Of a stretch of 64,000 nt of DNA, positions 44,789-53,405 are shown piece after piece. The stretch spans positions 1,116,001 to 1,180,000 of the forward strand of contig NZ_CP093362.1 of NCBI RefSeq assembly GCF_023380225.1. Reading direction: 5' to 3'. The notes below the pieces were generated by a model, which worked only from the letters and a program-made list of their open reading frames with translations, did not search any database and was not told the DNA's origin. This DNA comes from Apilactobacillus apisilvae. Lineage in GTDB: Bacteria > Bacillota > Bacilli > Lactobacillales > Lactobacillaceae. Within the stretch, counting starts at the first letter, position 1. Each line of letters starts with the position of its first letter. The translations under genes and the position numbers were made by a program.

Positions 44789-45157
44789 TCAAATACTCAA
44801 GAGGGCCTCTTCACCTTTTCTAAAGACATCGACATATTTTCCAATATTATCTTTTCTATCGTTTAAATAATTTTTATTCTCATGACCTGATTTTTTAATT
44901 ATTTCGGATAAATTTTGAGTTAGTTGATTAAGTTCGTCTTTATTTAAAATTTTGTCCAATGCAATTGAGTTTTCTTCTTCTTCAATATATTTAAATATTT
45001 TGTGTTGAATTTTTTCATCTGTGATCCAATAATCACATCTAATAATGTTATTGATGAAAATTTCTTTTTTATAATTATCTTCAGTTTTAACTTCTTTTTT
45101 TACTTTATTTTCATATTGATGCATTTTAATAATGCTATTTTTGGCATTTAATAGCAC
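44789..45157 (-). CDS. Helical protein of unknown function, doubtful start
   Basis: 122 residues from GTG 45157. Highly charged and mostly helical (MHQYENKVKKEVKTEDNYKK). No convincing ribosome binding site precedes the GTG. The frame is open a further seven codons to an ATT and reads naturally (INSLIKE), so the 5' end may be decayed or start at ATT. No family recognised. Confidence 0.4.
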   Translation of the reverse strand: MLLNAKNSIIKMHQYENKVKKEVKTEDNYKKEIFINNIIRCDYWITDEKIQHKIFKYIEEEENSIALDKILNKDELNQLTQNLSEIIKKSGHENKNYLNDRKDNIGKYVDVFRKGEEALLSI

Positions 45158-45275
45158 TTCTTTGATTAAACTATTAATTCAATTTATCAATGAGCTTTTT
45201 AACATTATTTTTTTATTAATCCTGCTATACTGTTCAACGTTAAAATAAAATTAACTACTGAAGGGAAGCATAATT

Positions 45276-46625
45276 ATGACCCAAAAATATGATGTAATGT
45301 TCTTAGGTAGTGGCCATGCAACTTGGCATGGTGCTTTAAAACTAGCCAAAAAAGGTAAAAAAGTTGCCTTAATCGAAGGTGACAAGATTTTTGGAACTTG
45401 TACTAACTATGGATGTAACGCTAAATTCCTATTAGACCGTCCGGCTCACGTTCTTAACCAAGTGGAAAATAGTGTTGCTTTAAAAGGTGACGTTAAAATT
45501 GATTGGAAAGAATTAATGGATCATAAACATAAAATGTTAGATTCAGATCCTGAACACAAAGCTGTTCGTGAATCATTCCCTAAATTAGGGGTTGATATCA
45601 TTGATGGTTGGGGATCAATTGAAGATGCTCATCATATTAAAGTTGGCGATGATAGTTATGAAACTGACTATATTGTGATTGGAACTGGTTTACATCCATC
45701 AAAATTAGACATTAAAGGTAAAGAATACTTAAAAGAAAGTCGTGATTTCTTAAGTATGCCTGAAATGCCAAAACACATTACATTTATTGGAACTGGAATT
45801 ATTACTTATGAATTTGCTGATTTAGCACATGCTGCTGGTGCAGAAGTTGAAGTAATTGGTCATTCTGATAAACCATTACGTAACTTTGACCCAGAATATG
45901 TAGCAAAACTTACTAAGCAAATGCAAAATAAAGGCATCAAATTTGATTTTAACCAAAATGTTGAATCTGTCGATAAGACTGCTGATGGTTTTGTTCTAAA
46001 AACTAAAGAAGGCTTAGAAGTTAATACTGATTATGTGCTAGATGCAACTGGTCGTGTTGCTAATTATGAAGGCTTAGGTTTAGATAAATTAGGGATTGAA
46101 GCTAGTCCTAAAGGAATTAAGGTTAATGATCATTTGAGAACTAGTGTTGATAATATCTTTGTTAGTGGTGATGCAATTGCTAAGGCACAACCTAAGTTAA
46201 CACCTACTGCTACTTATGAATCTAATTATATTGCTAAAGATATTTTAAATGATGATAATCCAGCAATTAAGTATCCACCAATTGCTGAAGCTTTATTCTC
46301 ATTACCACGTTTAGCTCAAGTTGGTGTAAAACCTAAAGATGTTAAAGATAACGATGATTACGAAATTAAAAATCTTAAGTATGGAATGTTAGTCTTTGAA
46401 CCATTAGATGATAATACTTCTGAAGCTAAGGTTGTTTTGAATAAGGAAAATCAAATTGTTGGAGCAACAATTTTTGGTGCTCAATCCGTTCAAATCGCGA
46501 ATGCGTTATCAATTATTATTAATAACAAGATGACCCCAGAAGAAGTTGATGATTCAGCAATCATGGCTTTCCCAGATGAAGTTTATGGTTTAATTCAATT
46601 ACTTACAGGTGGAATTCCAGGTTAA
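45276..46625 (+). CDS. FAD-dependent disulfide oxidoreductase (glutathione reductase-like)
   Basis: 449 residues. An N-terminal FAD-binding motif (MFLGSGHATWHGALKLA) precedes the redox disulfide C42-C47 (GTCTNYGCNAKFL). A central NAD(P) motif (ITFIGTGIITYEFADLA) and the second FAD block (TSVDNIFVSGDA) follow, with a dimerisation domain at the end. The catalytic His pair usual in glutathione reductase is not seen at the C-terminus (AFPDEVYGLIQ), so the substrate may differ. A role in redox balance is likely. Confidence 0.85.
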   Translation: MTQKYDVMFLGSGHATWHGALKLAKKGKKVALIEGDKIFGTCTNYGCNAKFLLDRPAHVLNQVENSVALKGDVKIDWKELMDHKHKMLDSDPEHKAVRESFPKLGVDIIDGWGSIEDAHHIKVGDDSYETDYIVIGTGLHPSKLDIKGKEYLKESRDFLSMPEMPKHITFIGTGIITYEFADLAHAAGAEVEVIGHSDKPLRNFDPEYVAKLTKQMQNKGIKFDFNQNVESVDKTADGFVLKTKEGLEVNTDYVLDATGRVANYEGLGLDKLGIEASPKGIKVNDHLRTSVDNIFVSGDAIAKAQPKLTPTATYESNYIAKDILNDDNPAIKYPPIAEALFSLPRLAQVGVKPKDVKDNDDYEIKNLKYGMLVFEPLDDNTSEAKVVLNKENQIVGATIFGAQSVQIANALSIIINNKMTPEEVDDSAIMAFPDEVYGLIQLLTGGIPG

Positions 46626-46631
46626 TATAAA

Positions 46632-46671
46632 ACAAAAAATAGTGATGATAAATTCATCACTATTTTTTTAC
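46632..46671. terminator. Bidirectional terminator
   Basis: AAAAAATAGTGATGA and TCATCACTATTTTTT pair. Confidence 0.85.
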
Positions 46672-46675
46672 ATAA

Positions 46676-47584
46676 TTATTTAATTTGTGTTTTTCTAAGC
46701 CCATCAAGTAATTCACTATAGGTAACGCTATTTGGTAATTTAACAAAATCATTGTAATTAAATTGGACTTTATCACCCACTAGATGTTCATAATCTTTTA
46801 AGTCCAAGATTAAATCTGCTTTTTCCATTTCTTCTAATTTTTTATCTTGTTCAGGATGCTTTTTAGCAAATGCAATATATTCTTTCTTGCCACTATTTAA
46901 TAAGTTGAAATCTCGAGCTGCCATCATGTGTGCATCTAAAAGAATACTGCATAGTAATAGTCCATCTTGAGTAGGATTATTTCTGTGACCTTCTTTGATT
47001 AATTTGATAATGCTACTTCTTGAAGCTTTTTTATCAGGGACTTGGATCGCAATTTCTGAAATTATACTGATTAATCCATCCAATTTATTGTTGGCTTTAT
47101 CGATGTACTTATCGACATTAGGTTGGTCACTAGTTACAACATAATCTAAGAAATCTTGGACACGATAATTAAGCTCTTTATAAGTTACCGGATTAGGAAG
47201 ACCATTTTTAATTAAACTATCAATAGTAAATTGCACACTAATTCCGCCATCTTTGTTAGGACTTTTGGTCATGTTACCGAATTTGTCTAAATCAATTAGT
47301 TCTTTGCTATCTTTTAAATTATCTAAATCATTTGTAAAATCTTTTGGTAATTTTAAAGATTTATTATTTTGAAGTGATAATAATTTATTTGCCATTTCAC
47401 CGACAGAAATTAGATGAAATTGGTCTTTAATTTTAGAATATTCACTTGATAATAGATTATCTTTAGGAATGTTAATTCTTAAATCGTTAATAATATATTC
47501 CTTGATACTTTGCATGCTAACAGCTTTGTCTGGATATGTCTTTGCTATTTTTGATACTAAAGCCAAAATATTATAATTAAACAA
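46676..47584 (-). CDS. Protein of unknown function with an internally repeated motif
   Basis: 302 residues from TTG 47584, 8 bases after AAGGAGTGG. Soluble and helical. The phrase GLPNPVTYKELNYRV (about 127-141) recurs as KLPNSVTYSELLDGL (about 282-296), and the N- and C-terminal halves share helical phrases (LVSKIAKTYPDKAVSMQSI; IISEIAIQVPDKKASRSSI), suggesting a duplicated domain. It is divergent from an efflux gene. Family not recognised. Confidence 0.6.
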   Translation of the reverse strand: MFNYNILALVSKIAKTYPDKAVSMQSIKEYIINDLRINIPKDNLLSSEYSKIKDQFHLISVGEMANKLLSLQNNKSLKLPKDFTNDLDNLKDSKELIDLDKFGNMTKSPNKDGGISVQFTIDSLIKNGLPNPVTYKELNYRVQDFLDYVVTSDQPNVDKYIDKANNKLDGLISIISEIAIQVPDKKASRSSIIKLIKEGHRNNPTQDGLLLCSILLDAHMMAARDFNLLNSGKKEYIAFAKKHPEQDKKLEEMEKADLILDLKDYEHLVGDKVQFNYNDFVKLPNSVTYSELLDGLRKTQIK

Positions 47585-47665
47585 ATCAATCCACTCCTTT
47601 TAAATATATTAATTATTCACTTACATTGTAGTTCAAGTTATTTTTAATCGATAATTATTTGTTCC

Positions 47666-47724
47666 TTGCAAAAAAATTTTTTATTCTTTATAATTACTTC
47701 TTGCTAATGCACTTACTGTAAGTG
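47666..47724 (+). promoter_or_regulatory. Promoter and repressor operator of the MFS efflux gene
   Basis: TTGCAA (47666-47671), 17 bases, TATAAT (47689-47694). CACTTACTGTAAGTG (47710-47724), a perfect inverted repeat around one base, covers the likely start region. A partial copy, TCACTTACATTGTAG, lies near 47617. A TetR-type repressor would fit; no regulator gene is adjacent. Confidence 0.55.
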
Positions 47725-47761
47725 TAAATTTTATTAGGAGACGAAATATAATGTTTATTTA

Positions 47762-49135
47762 ATGAAAGAGAGAATATCAAGAAGCGTATTATTAGCAATT
47801 GTTGCCGTAGGAGTTATGACTTTTAGTGGGGTGACCGTTGAAACCTCGATGAACATAACTTTTCCTACTTTAATTTCCGAGTTCCATATTGGTCTGAATG
47901 TTGTTCAATGGATCACGACCATTTATTTATTGGTGTTATCGAGTGTAATACCACTATCTAAATTTTTGAAGAGTCGTTTTAAGACCAGTCATTTATTTAT
48001 TTTTTCCAATGTATTATTCATAATTGGATTACTTGTCGATGCCTTTGCACCAAGCTTTGTTTTTATCCTGTTAGGTCGGGTGATTCAAGGTGTTGGAACG
48101 GGAATTGCATTACCACTGATGTTTAATATTATTTTGGAAAATGTCCCTAAAAGTCGTTTAGGATTCATGATGGGATTTGGTTCCCTGATTACTGCTGCTG
48201 CTTCGGCAGTAGGTCCGACCTTTGGAGGAATTATTGTTAATACGCTTGGTTGGCGTTATATTTTTATAATTTTAATTCCAGTTTTAGTTATGTCTTTAAT
48301 ATTGGGGATTATTGCAGTACCTAAGTTAGTTCAGAATGAGTTAAGTAATGATAAATTTGATATTGTCAGTTTTATCTTAATTGTTTTAACCTTTGCCGGA
48401 CTAATTGTTGGTATCAGTAATATTAGTAGTAGGCCATTATTAGATTTTTATGTACTACTACCAATATTGATTGGAATTATTGCTTTAACTGTATTTGTTA
48501 AAATGCAGAATCGTAAACAAAATCCAATTCTTCGAATGAATATTTTGAAGAATGGATCTTATTCTAAATATGTAGTTGCGTTTTTCATTAACCAACTAAT
48601 TATTTTGGGACTATCATTTGTAGTTCCTAACTATGTTCAAATTATTAATCATAGTAGTTCCAGTATTGCTGGACTGATTTTATTACCAGGTGCTGTGATG
48701 GGGGCGATTATTTCTCCATTCTCAGGAAGCCTTTTAGATCGTTTTGGTGCCAAGAAACCAATTCTATCAGGAGTTGCTGCGATTATTGTTTCTTTAGTTT
48801 ACCTAACTATCAATTCATATAGTTTAACTGATATTATATTAACAGTTTTTTATACCGTTATTATGATTGGGATTGGTTTATCATATGGTAATATCATGAC
48901 TAAAGGACTTGATTATCTATCACCTGAGATTAAAGCCGATGGAAATGCCATTTTAACGACAGTTCAACAATTTGCTGGAGCAATTGGAACAGTGATTGTA
49001 TCCACAATTGTTACTAAAGTTACTGCTGTAAATCCAGCTAATCCAATTATGGGTTACACTTTTGCGCTAGTCTTTCTAGCCGTAATTAGTGTGATTGAAT
49101 TTGTTGTGGTATTTTCCACAAAAGAATCTAAATAG
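47762..49135 (+). CDS. MFS multidrug efflux transporter
   Basis: 457 residues, 12-14 helices of the DHA2 type. TVETSMNITFPTLISEF (helix 1) and AVGPTFGGIIVNTLGWR (motif C) are present. The ribosome binding site AGGAGACG lies 10 bases before a three-codon frame ATG TTT ATT TAA whose stop overlaps the ATG of this gene (TAATG), so initiation is probably coupled. A palindrome at the promoter suggests repression. Confidence 0.87.
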   Translation: MKERISRSVLLAIVAVGVMTFSGVTVETSMNITFPTLISEFHIGLNVVQWITTIYLLVLSSVIPLSKFLKSRFKTSHLFIFSNVLFIIGLLVDAFAPSFVFILLGRVIQGVGTGIALPLMFNIILENVPKSRLGFMMGFGSLITAAASAVGPTFGGIIVNTLGWRYIFIILIPVLVMSLILGIIAVPKLVQNELSNDKFDIVSFILIVLTFAGLIVGISNISSRPLLDFYVLLPILIGIIALTVFVKMQNRKQNPILRMNILKNGSYSKYVVAFFINQLIILGLSFVVPNYVQIINHSSSSIAGLILLPGAVMGAIISPFSGSLLDRFGAKKPILSGVAAIIVSLVYLTINSYSLTDIILTVFYTVIMIGIGLSYGNIMTKGLDYLSPEIKADGNAILTTVQQFAGAIGTVIVSTIVTKVTAVNPANPIMGYTFALVFLAVISVIEFVVVFSTKESK

Positions 49136-49136
49136 T

Positions 49137-49176
49137 AAAAAAAGGAGAACACTTTTTAGTGTTCTCCTTTTTTAGT
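49137..49176 (+). terminator. Terminator after the MFS efflux gene
   Basis: AAAAAGGAGAACACT and AGTGTTCTCCTTTTT pair. Confidence 0.9.
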
Positions 49177-49269
49177 AACTACTTGTGATGGACCATTCTT
49201 TTGTATAGATTACGCTAAAATAGCTGATCTTTATATTTAGTTCTTTTAATTTGTAATTCATAAAAACAT

Positions 49270-49305
49270 TTGTTATATTATGTTTATAGATTATAATGAT
49301 TATAA
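49270..49305 (+). promoter_or_regulatory. nox promoter with perfect Per box
   Basis: TTATAATGATTATAA (49291-49305) matches the 15-base PerR consensus TTATAATNATTATAA at every position and contains the -10 TATAAT. TTGTTA at 49270 is a fair -35 (16-base spacer). Binding of a Fur-family repressor would block the promoter. Confidence 0.65.
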
Positions 49306-49350
49306 AATAAAAACAATTATAAAAAGACTTGAAGGGTAGGTTATAAGTTT

Positions 49351-50709
49351 ATGAAAGTTATTGTTTTAGGTTCCTCACATGGTGGTTATGAAGCGGTACG
49401 TCAAATTTTATTGGATAAACCAGATACTGAAATTCAATGGTATGAAAAAGGTGATTTCATTTCTTTTCTATCTTGTGGGATGCAATTATATCTTGAAGGA
49501 GTAGTTAAACACGTTAATGATGTTAGCTATGCGAAGCCAGATCAAATGCATAAAGAAGGCGTTGATGTTTTTGTACAACAAGAAATTAATTCAATTGATC
49601 CTGCAAATCACTCTGTTCATGTCTTAAATCACAATGATGGTTCTGAACGTGATGAACATTATGACAAGTTAATTATTAGTCCCGGTGCTAATCCAGCAAC
49701 TCTTGGTGTTAAGGGTGAAGACTTACAAAACATTTATAAAATGCGTGGTCGTGACTGGGCAATTAAATTAAAAGAAAAAACTGTTGATCATAATGTAAAA
49801 AATGTCGCAGTTATTGGTTCAGGTTATATTGGGATTGAAGCTGCAGAAGTATTTGCTAAAGCAGGAATGCACGTTTCAATTGTTGAACATAACGAACGCT
49901 TATTGGGTGCATATTTAGATAAAGAATTTACTGATACTTTAACCAATGTCATGAAAGACCATAATGTCGACTTTTATGGAAACCAAGGTGTTACAGAATA
50001 TCGTGGTGAAGATGGTAAAGTTAATACAGTTGTCACTGCGAAAGGCAATGAAATTCCAGCTGATTTAGTGATTGAAGCTGCTGGGATTCGTCCTAATACA
50101 GAATGGCTAAATGACGTAATTGATTTAGATGACCATGGTTTCATCAAAAATAATGAATATATGCAAACCAGCGAACCTGATATTTATGCAATTGGAGATG
50201 CAACTCTAGTTCCATTTGCCCCAACTGGTGAAAAAGCAGTTATTGCGTTAGCAACTAACGCTCGTCGTGAAGGTCGTACAGCTGCAATGAATGCACTAGG
50301 TCAAGAACATAAGATGGTTCCAGTTTCTGGATCCAGCGCATTATCTGTCTTTGATTACAAGTTTGCTTCTACTGGAATTAAAGAAGGCACTGCATCACGT
50401 TTTGATGTTAAAACACAATCAACAACAGTAACTGATACTTTTAGACCTGCATTTGTCCCAGACGATGCTGGTAATGCGAAAGTATTATTCAAATTAACTT
50501 ATAACCCTGATACTCATGAAATCTTGGGTGGTCAAGTCATGTCTAAACAAGATGCTACTCAAAACATGAATACTATTTCATTGGCAATTCAAGCTCACAT
50601 GAAAGTTGAAGACCTAGCTTATGCTGATTTCTTCTTCCAACCAGGCTTTGATCGTCCATGGAATATTATGAATGTGGCTGCCCAACAAGCATTAAAAGAT
50701 TTAAAATAA
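49351..50709 (+). CDS. nox: NADH oxidase (water-forming type, Nox)
   Basis: 452 residues. FAD motif VLGSSHGGYEAV, redox-active Cys42 (FISFLSCGMQLYLEG), NADH motif VIGSGYIGIEAAEVFA and second FAD block DIYAIGDATLVPF are all present. Cys42-sulfenic acid enzymes reduce O2 to water with two NADH. In fructophilic bacteria, O2 is used as external electron acceptor through this enzyme. The promoter carries a Per box. Confidence 0.92.
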   Translation: MKVIVLGSSHGGYEAVRQILLDKPDTEIQWYEKGDFISFLSCGMQLYLEGVVKHVNDVSYAKPDQMHKEGVDVFVQQEINSIDPANHSVHVLNHNDGSERDEHYDKLIISPGANPATLGVKGEDLQNIYKMRGRDWAIKLKEKTVDHNVKNVAVIGSGYIGIEAAEVFAKAGMHVSIVEHNERLLGAYLDKEFTDTLTNVMKDHNVDFYGNQGVTEYRGEDGKVNTVVTAKGNEIPADLVIEAAGIRPNTEWLNDVIDLDDHGFIKNNEYMQTSEPDIYAIGDATLVPFAPTGEKAVIALATNARREGRTAAMNALGQEHKMVPVSGSSALSVFDYKFASTGIKEGTASRFDVKTQSTTVTDTFRPAFVPDDAGNAKVLFKLTYNPDTHEILGGQVMSKQDATQNMNTISLAIQAHMKVEDLAYADFFFQPGFDRPWNIMNVAAQQALKDLK

Positions 50710-50756
50710 TATGTTATTATACTTTTATAGAGAATTTGGTAATTAATTTAAATTTT

Positions 50757-50795
50757 TAAAGACGCTCATTTTCTGAGCGTCTTTTTTACATAATA
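50757..50795 (+). terminator. Terminator after nox
   Basis: AAAGACGCTCA and TGAGCGTCTTT pair, then T run. Confidence 0.9.
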
Positions 50796-50821
50796 ATTTT
50801 TCTATAAGGGAGTTTTAAAAA

Positions 50822-51436
50822 TTGTGCGATAAAATAGATCTAATTAATTGGCAACCCGATAGCAATCATCAAGCTAAAATTATCGATCAGGTTGTCGAAT
50901 CTACTTTAATTGATAATGTTAATTCATTTAATAAGTTTTCTCAAAATGAAAATATAAACTTAATTAAGTTATTGCTATTTGCGTATTATAAAGATATATT
51001 TAGCAGTCGCCAAATTAATGAATTAGTGAAGGAAGATTTACCATCTCTTTGGCTAACGCATGGATGGATTCCTTCGTATAAAACAATTTGTTATTTTCGA
51101 ACTTTGGATGAGACCGATGATTTAATCAACCAGTGTATGAAGTCTTTGGATATAAATTTATATAGTAATCATTTTTTGAAAGTTACAGTGGTTAATGATA
51201 ATAAATGTATAATTACTAAGCACAAGTATTCATTTGTTTGGCGTGGAAAAATGATTTATTTTGATAAGTTAAATTTTCAAGAGATAATTAGTTTACTTCA
51301 CGATTTAAATGATGCTAAATATAATAATTTGATTCCTAAAAATTCAGAAGTATTTTCAGATAATCTAGATGAAATTATTATTCATTTAGAAAATTGTTTA
51401 GATGACATAAAAAAATCTTCCGAAAAATTTAGATGA
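50822..51436 (+). CDS. Transposase N-terminal-domain protein (IS1182/DUF772-like), lacking the catalytic domain
   Basis: 204 residues from TTG 50822, after AAGGGAG. LIKLLLFAYYKDIFSSRQIN followed by WIPSYKTICYFRTL (about 47-94) is the DUF772 domain of IS1182/IS5-type transposases. TKHKYSFVWRGK (about 132-143) resembles the segment where those proteins reach the first catalytic region. The rest, including the DDE core, is missing, yet the frame is open and well initiated. It could be a remnant or a DNA-binding protein kept after domestication. Confidence 0.55.
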   Translation: MCDKIDLINWQPDSNHQAKIIDQVVESTLIDNVNSFNKFSQNENINLIKLLLFAYYKDIFSSRQINELVKEDLPSLWLTHGWIPSYKTICYFRTLDETDDLINQCMKSLDINLYSNHFLKVTVVNDNKCIITKHKYSFVWRGKMIYFDKLNFQEIISLLHDLNDAKYNNLIPKNSEVFSDNLDEIIIHLENCLDDIKKSSEKFR

Positions 51437-51515
51437 TGTAAATTGTAAAATTAAAATAATAATTTAATAAAAAATAAAATTCTATCAATTATAAAAAAGA
51501 AAGCAGGATTCATTT

Positions 51516-52001
51516 ATGTTGAAAAATAAAAAATCAATCATTTTCTTATTAATTGCAATGTTGTTTATTCCAATGACACTAACTGTAATGAATAGCCAAG
51601 ATGCAAGTGCTAATACCACATATAATCGTTATCAATTAAACGATAAAAAGTTAGGTATTATGATGACTTTTAAATATTTGTATTCACCTAAAATGGTTAA
51701 AGAATATTCCAAAATGGGTGTAATGGCATATGATAATAGTAAGCATACCACTATGCTTAAAGGTTACTCATATGTGACTGGTCAAGGTGATCCTACTAGC
51801 TTTATCTACTATAAACATAATGGGAATACCGCTTATTATAAATATTGGTACGTCGGACCTAAGCAAGATGTTGCGCATGGCCATTTCATCAAGCAACGTC
51901 ATGTTTCAATTAAATATTTAGTAAATAAGTATTATCATACTAAATCACAAAGAAATACTGTTAACTACTATGCAAGTAAACTAAAAAATGATAATTATTA
52001 A
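51516..52001 (+). CDS. Small secreted protein of unknown function
   Basis: 161 residues with a signal peptide (about 1-33, ending in DASA). The mature part is rich in Tyr, Lys and His (YYKHNGNTAYYKYWYVGPKQ), like other small lactobacillus exoproteins, including that at 63200-63712. Its stop codon directly abuts the stop of the convergent repA copy 2. Confidence 0.7.
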   Translation: MLKNKKSIIFLLIAMLFIPMTLTVMNSQDASANTTYNRYQLNDKKLGIMMTFKYLYSPKMVKEYSKMGVMAYDNSKHTTMLKGYSYVTGQGDPTSFIYYKHNGNTAYYKYWYVGPKQDVAHGHFIKQRHVSIKYLVNKYYHTKSQRNTVNYYASKLKNDNY

Positions 52002-52844
52002 TTATATGATTGGGATGTTAAAATCCTTAACTTCATGCATATCAAGACGATCATGATAATCTAAAACGACATCATCAAAAAACTTATATAACGCTTGGGC
52101 AATATAAGCAGATTTATTATGAATTTTATGATTAGTGCGAGTTTGGATAATTAAATTTCGCATCGTTTTAACTAAATTACTTTGCATATAACAGTTTGTT
52201 TCAAAATGTAAGGCTTTACGGGCTTCACTGTAGCCGTGTTTAATGGCACGCTTAAGTGAAGCTTTTTTAGTTTTAAAAATAAGTTGTGCATATTGATACA
52301 AACAATGCGCATTTTCAGAATATTTCACTAACGTATTAATTAAGTCCGGCTCAAAGGCTGCTTTAGCTTTTAAACCATCCACCACATTCTGCATTAAATC
52401 AAATTCACTAATGTTAACCGGTTTATTTTGGTGATGAATATTAGCTTCTGCTGTAACAGCTGTCTTAGATGTTATTTGTTTAGAGTTAGTTTGATTAGAG
52501 TTGCTAGAATCAACTTGGGTAGGTTTAGAATCTGCACTATCATCATGAAAATGGGGTAAAAAGAATCTGGTGGCGCCATTGAATACTTTTTTCTTAATCA
52601 CATATCCTAACTTAGCTAGTTTTTTGTAGACGTTAATTACTGTATTGCGACCAACACCTAAGTCTTTAATCATTTCTTCAACGGTATAAATTACATAGTA
52701 TGCATTTACTTTTTTATCAAAAAATTCACGGCGCTTGATTGAAGATTGCATGCGGTCGTATAAGTATGCATATGCCAAGCGAGTATCATTGTTTAAACGG
52801 TCATCATTACGTAAATCAATATCAAATTTAATAAATTGTTTCAT
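52002..52844 (-). CDS. repA: RepA_N-family plasmid-type replication initiator, copy 2
   Basis: 280 residues from ATG 52844 (after AAAAAGGATGG). It is nearly identical to repA copy 1 in the N-terminal winged-helix half (IYTVEEMIKDLGVGRNTVI) and the C-terminal domain (NTLVKYSENAHCLYQYAQLI). The linker (about 120-160) differs in sequence and length. The leader carries the same attenuator, promoter and countertranscript RNA. Both genes appear intact. Two intact plasmid initiators in one chromosome are unusual; they may be silenced by their antisense RNAs, or belong to separate integrated elements. Confidence 0.85.
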   Translation of the reverse strand: MKQFIKFDIDLRNDDRLNNDTRLAYAYLYDRMQSSIKRREFFDKKVNAYYVIYTVEEMIKDLGVGRNTVINVYKKLAKLGYVIKKKVFNGATRFFLPHFHDDSADSKPTQVDSSNSNQTNSKQITSKTAVTAEANIHHQNKPVNISEFDLMQNVVDGLKAKAAFEPDLINTLVKYSENAHCLYQYAQLIFKTKKASLKRAIKHGYSEARKALHFETNCYMQSNLVKTMRNLIIQTRTNHKIHNKSAYIAQALYKFFDDVVLDYHDRLDMHEVKDFNIPII

Positions 52845-52866
52845 CAGTATCCATCCTTTTTGGACA

Positions 52867-52899
52867 GAAAAAGAGGGCACAAGTAATAAACTTGTCCCC
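52867..52899 (-). terminator. Attenuator hairpin in the repA copy 2 leader
   Basis: The same hairpin as in copy 1, followed by TTTTTCTGTCC on the minus strand before the repA site. Confidence 0.75.
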
Positions 52900-52917
52900 T
52901 CATATATGTAAGATATA

Positions 52918-52946
52918 TTGAAACGAATCCCTAGCTCTTATATAAT
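52918..52946 (+). promoter_or_regulatory. Promoter of countertranscript RNA 2
   Basis: TTGAAA (52918-52923), 17 bases, TATAAT (52941-52946), identical to copy 1. Confidence 0.75.
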
Positions 52947-52952
52947 AACTAA

Positions 52953-53038
52953 GGAGCGTTAAAGGTTAACAAGTAGTCCGATTACTTTGTTAGCTGGTCG
53001 ATAATTATTGGTAGTAATTGTCGATCAACGCTCTTTTT
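52953..53038 (+). ncRNA. Countertranscript (antisense) RNA of repA copy 2
   Basis: About 86 nt, ending at the T run 53034-53038. The fold is the same as RNA 1: an outer stem GAGCGTT/AACGCTC, and two inner hairpins. The second hairpin keeps the arms GGTCGATAATT and AATTGTCGATC but its loop is ATTGGTAGT (53007-53015), exactly the reverse complement of the RNA 1 loop ACTACCAAT. Other differences are one A deletion and two substitutions near the first loop. Confidence 0.75.
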
Positions 53039-53064
53039 CTATGTTTTATTTTTGTATGTTTATA

Positions 53065-53093
53065 AGTATAGCGGTTTTTTGGTGGGGTGTAAA
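53065..53093 (-). promoter_or_regulatory. Promoter of repA copy 2
   Basis: TTTACA, 17-base spacer and TATACT on the minus strand, as in copy 1. Confidence 0.65.
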
Positions 53094-53117
53094 TAAGAAA
53101 AATGTTTATTACCCTAA

Positions 53118-53177
53118 TCATCATTTAGCTTAATACTTATTTTAGCATTGTTAAATTATATCAATATGCATAAATAA
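53118..53177 (+). pseudogene. Remnant of the holin-like toxin, copy 2
   Basis: The frame SSFSLILILALLNYINMHK ending in TAA matches the C-terminal part of the toxin at 9483-9569. The start and about one third of the helix are missing, and TAA stands just upstream in frame. The downstream terminator and antisense RNA gene are conserved, so only the toxin has decayed. Confidence 0.65.
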
Positions 53178-53305
53178 AAAGCCATCCCATTATATAACTT
53201 TGACAGGTTATGGGATAGCTTTAAGTAGTTAACTATAATTATGCCACCGTCTTTTAAACGGCTTTACTAAGAAGTTCTGTTAAAGCAGGGCTTCTTGTTA
53301 TTTAC
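53170..53305 (-). ncRNA. Orphan type I antitoxin RNA, copy 2
   Basis: On the minus strand CTGACA (53335-53340), 17 bases, TATAGT (53312-53317), then the same RNA as 9354-9490. It ends in AGCTATCCCAT...ATGGGATGGCT and T-rich sequence. With the adjacent toxin dead, this RNA could still neutralise the intact toxin at 9.5 kb in trans. Confidence 0.55.
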
Positions 53306-53345
53306 AGGTGTACTATATATAACATGTTGATTGGTGTCAGTTAGA

Positions 53346-53390
53346 GTGTATGAAAAATCCTGTAAATTTTAGATAAAATCTACAGGATTC
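53346..53390 (-). terminator. Terminator after the matrixin-like gene
   Basis: AATCCTGTAGA and TTTACAGGATT pair on the minus strand, then TTTTTCAT. Confidence 0.7.
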
Positions 53391-53405
53391 AAATTACTAA
53401 ATATA

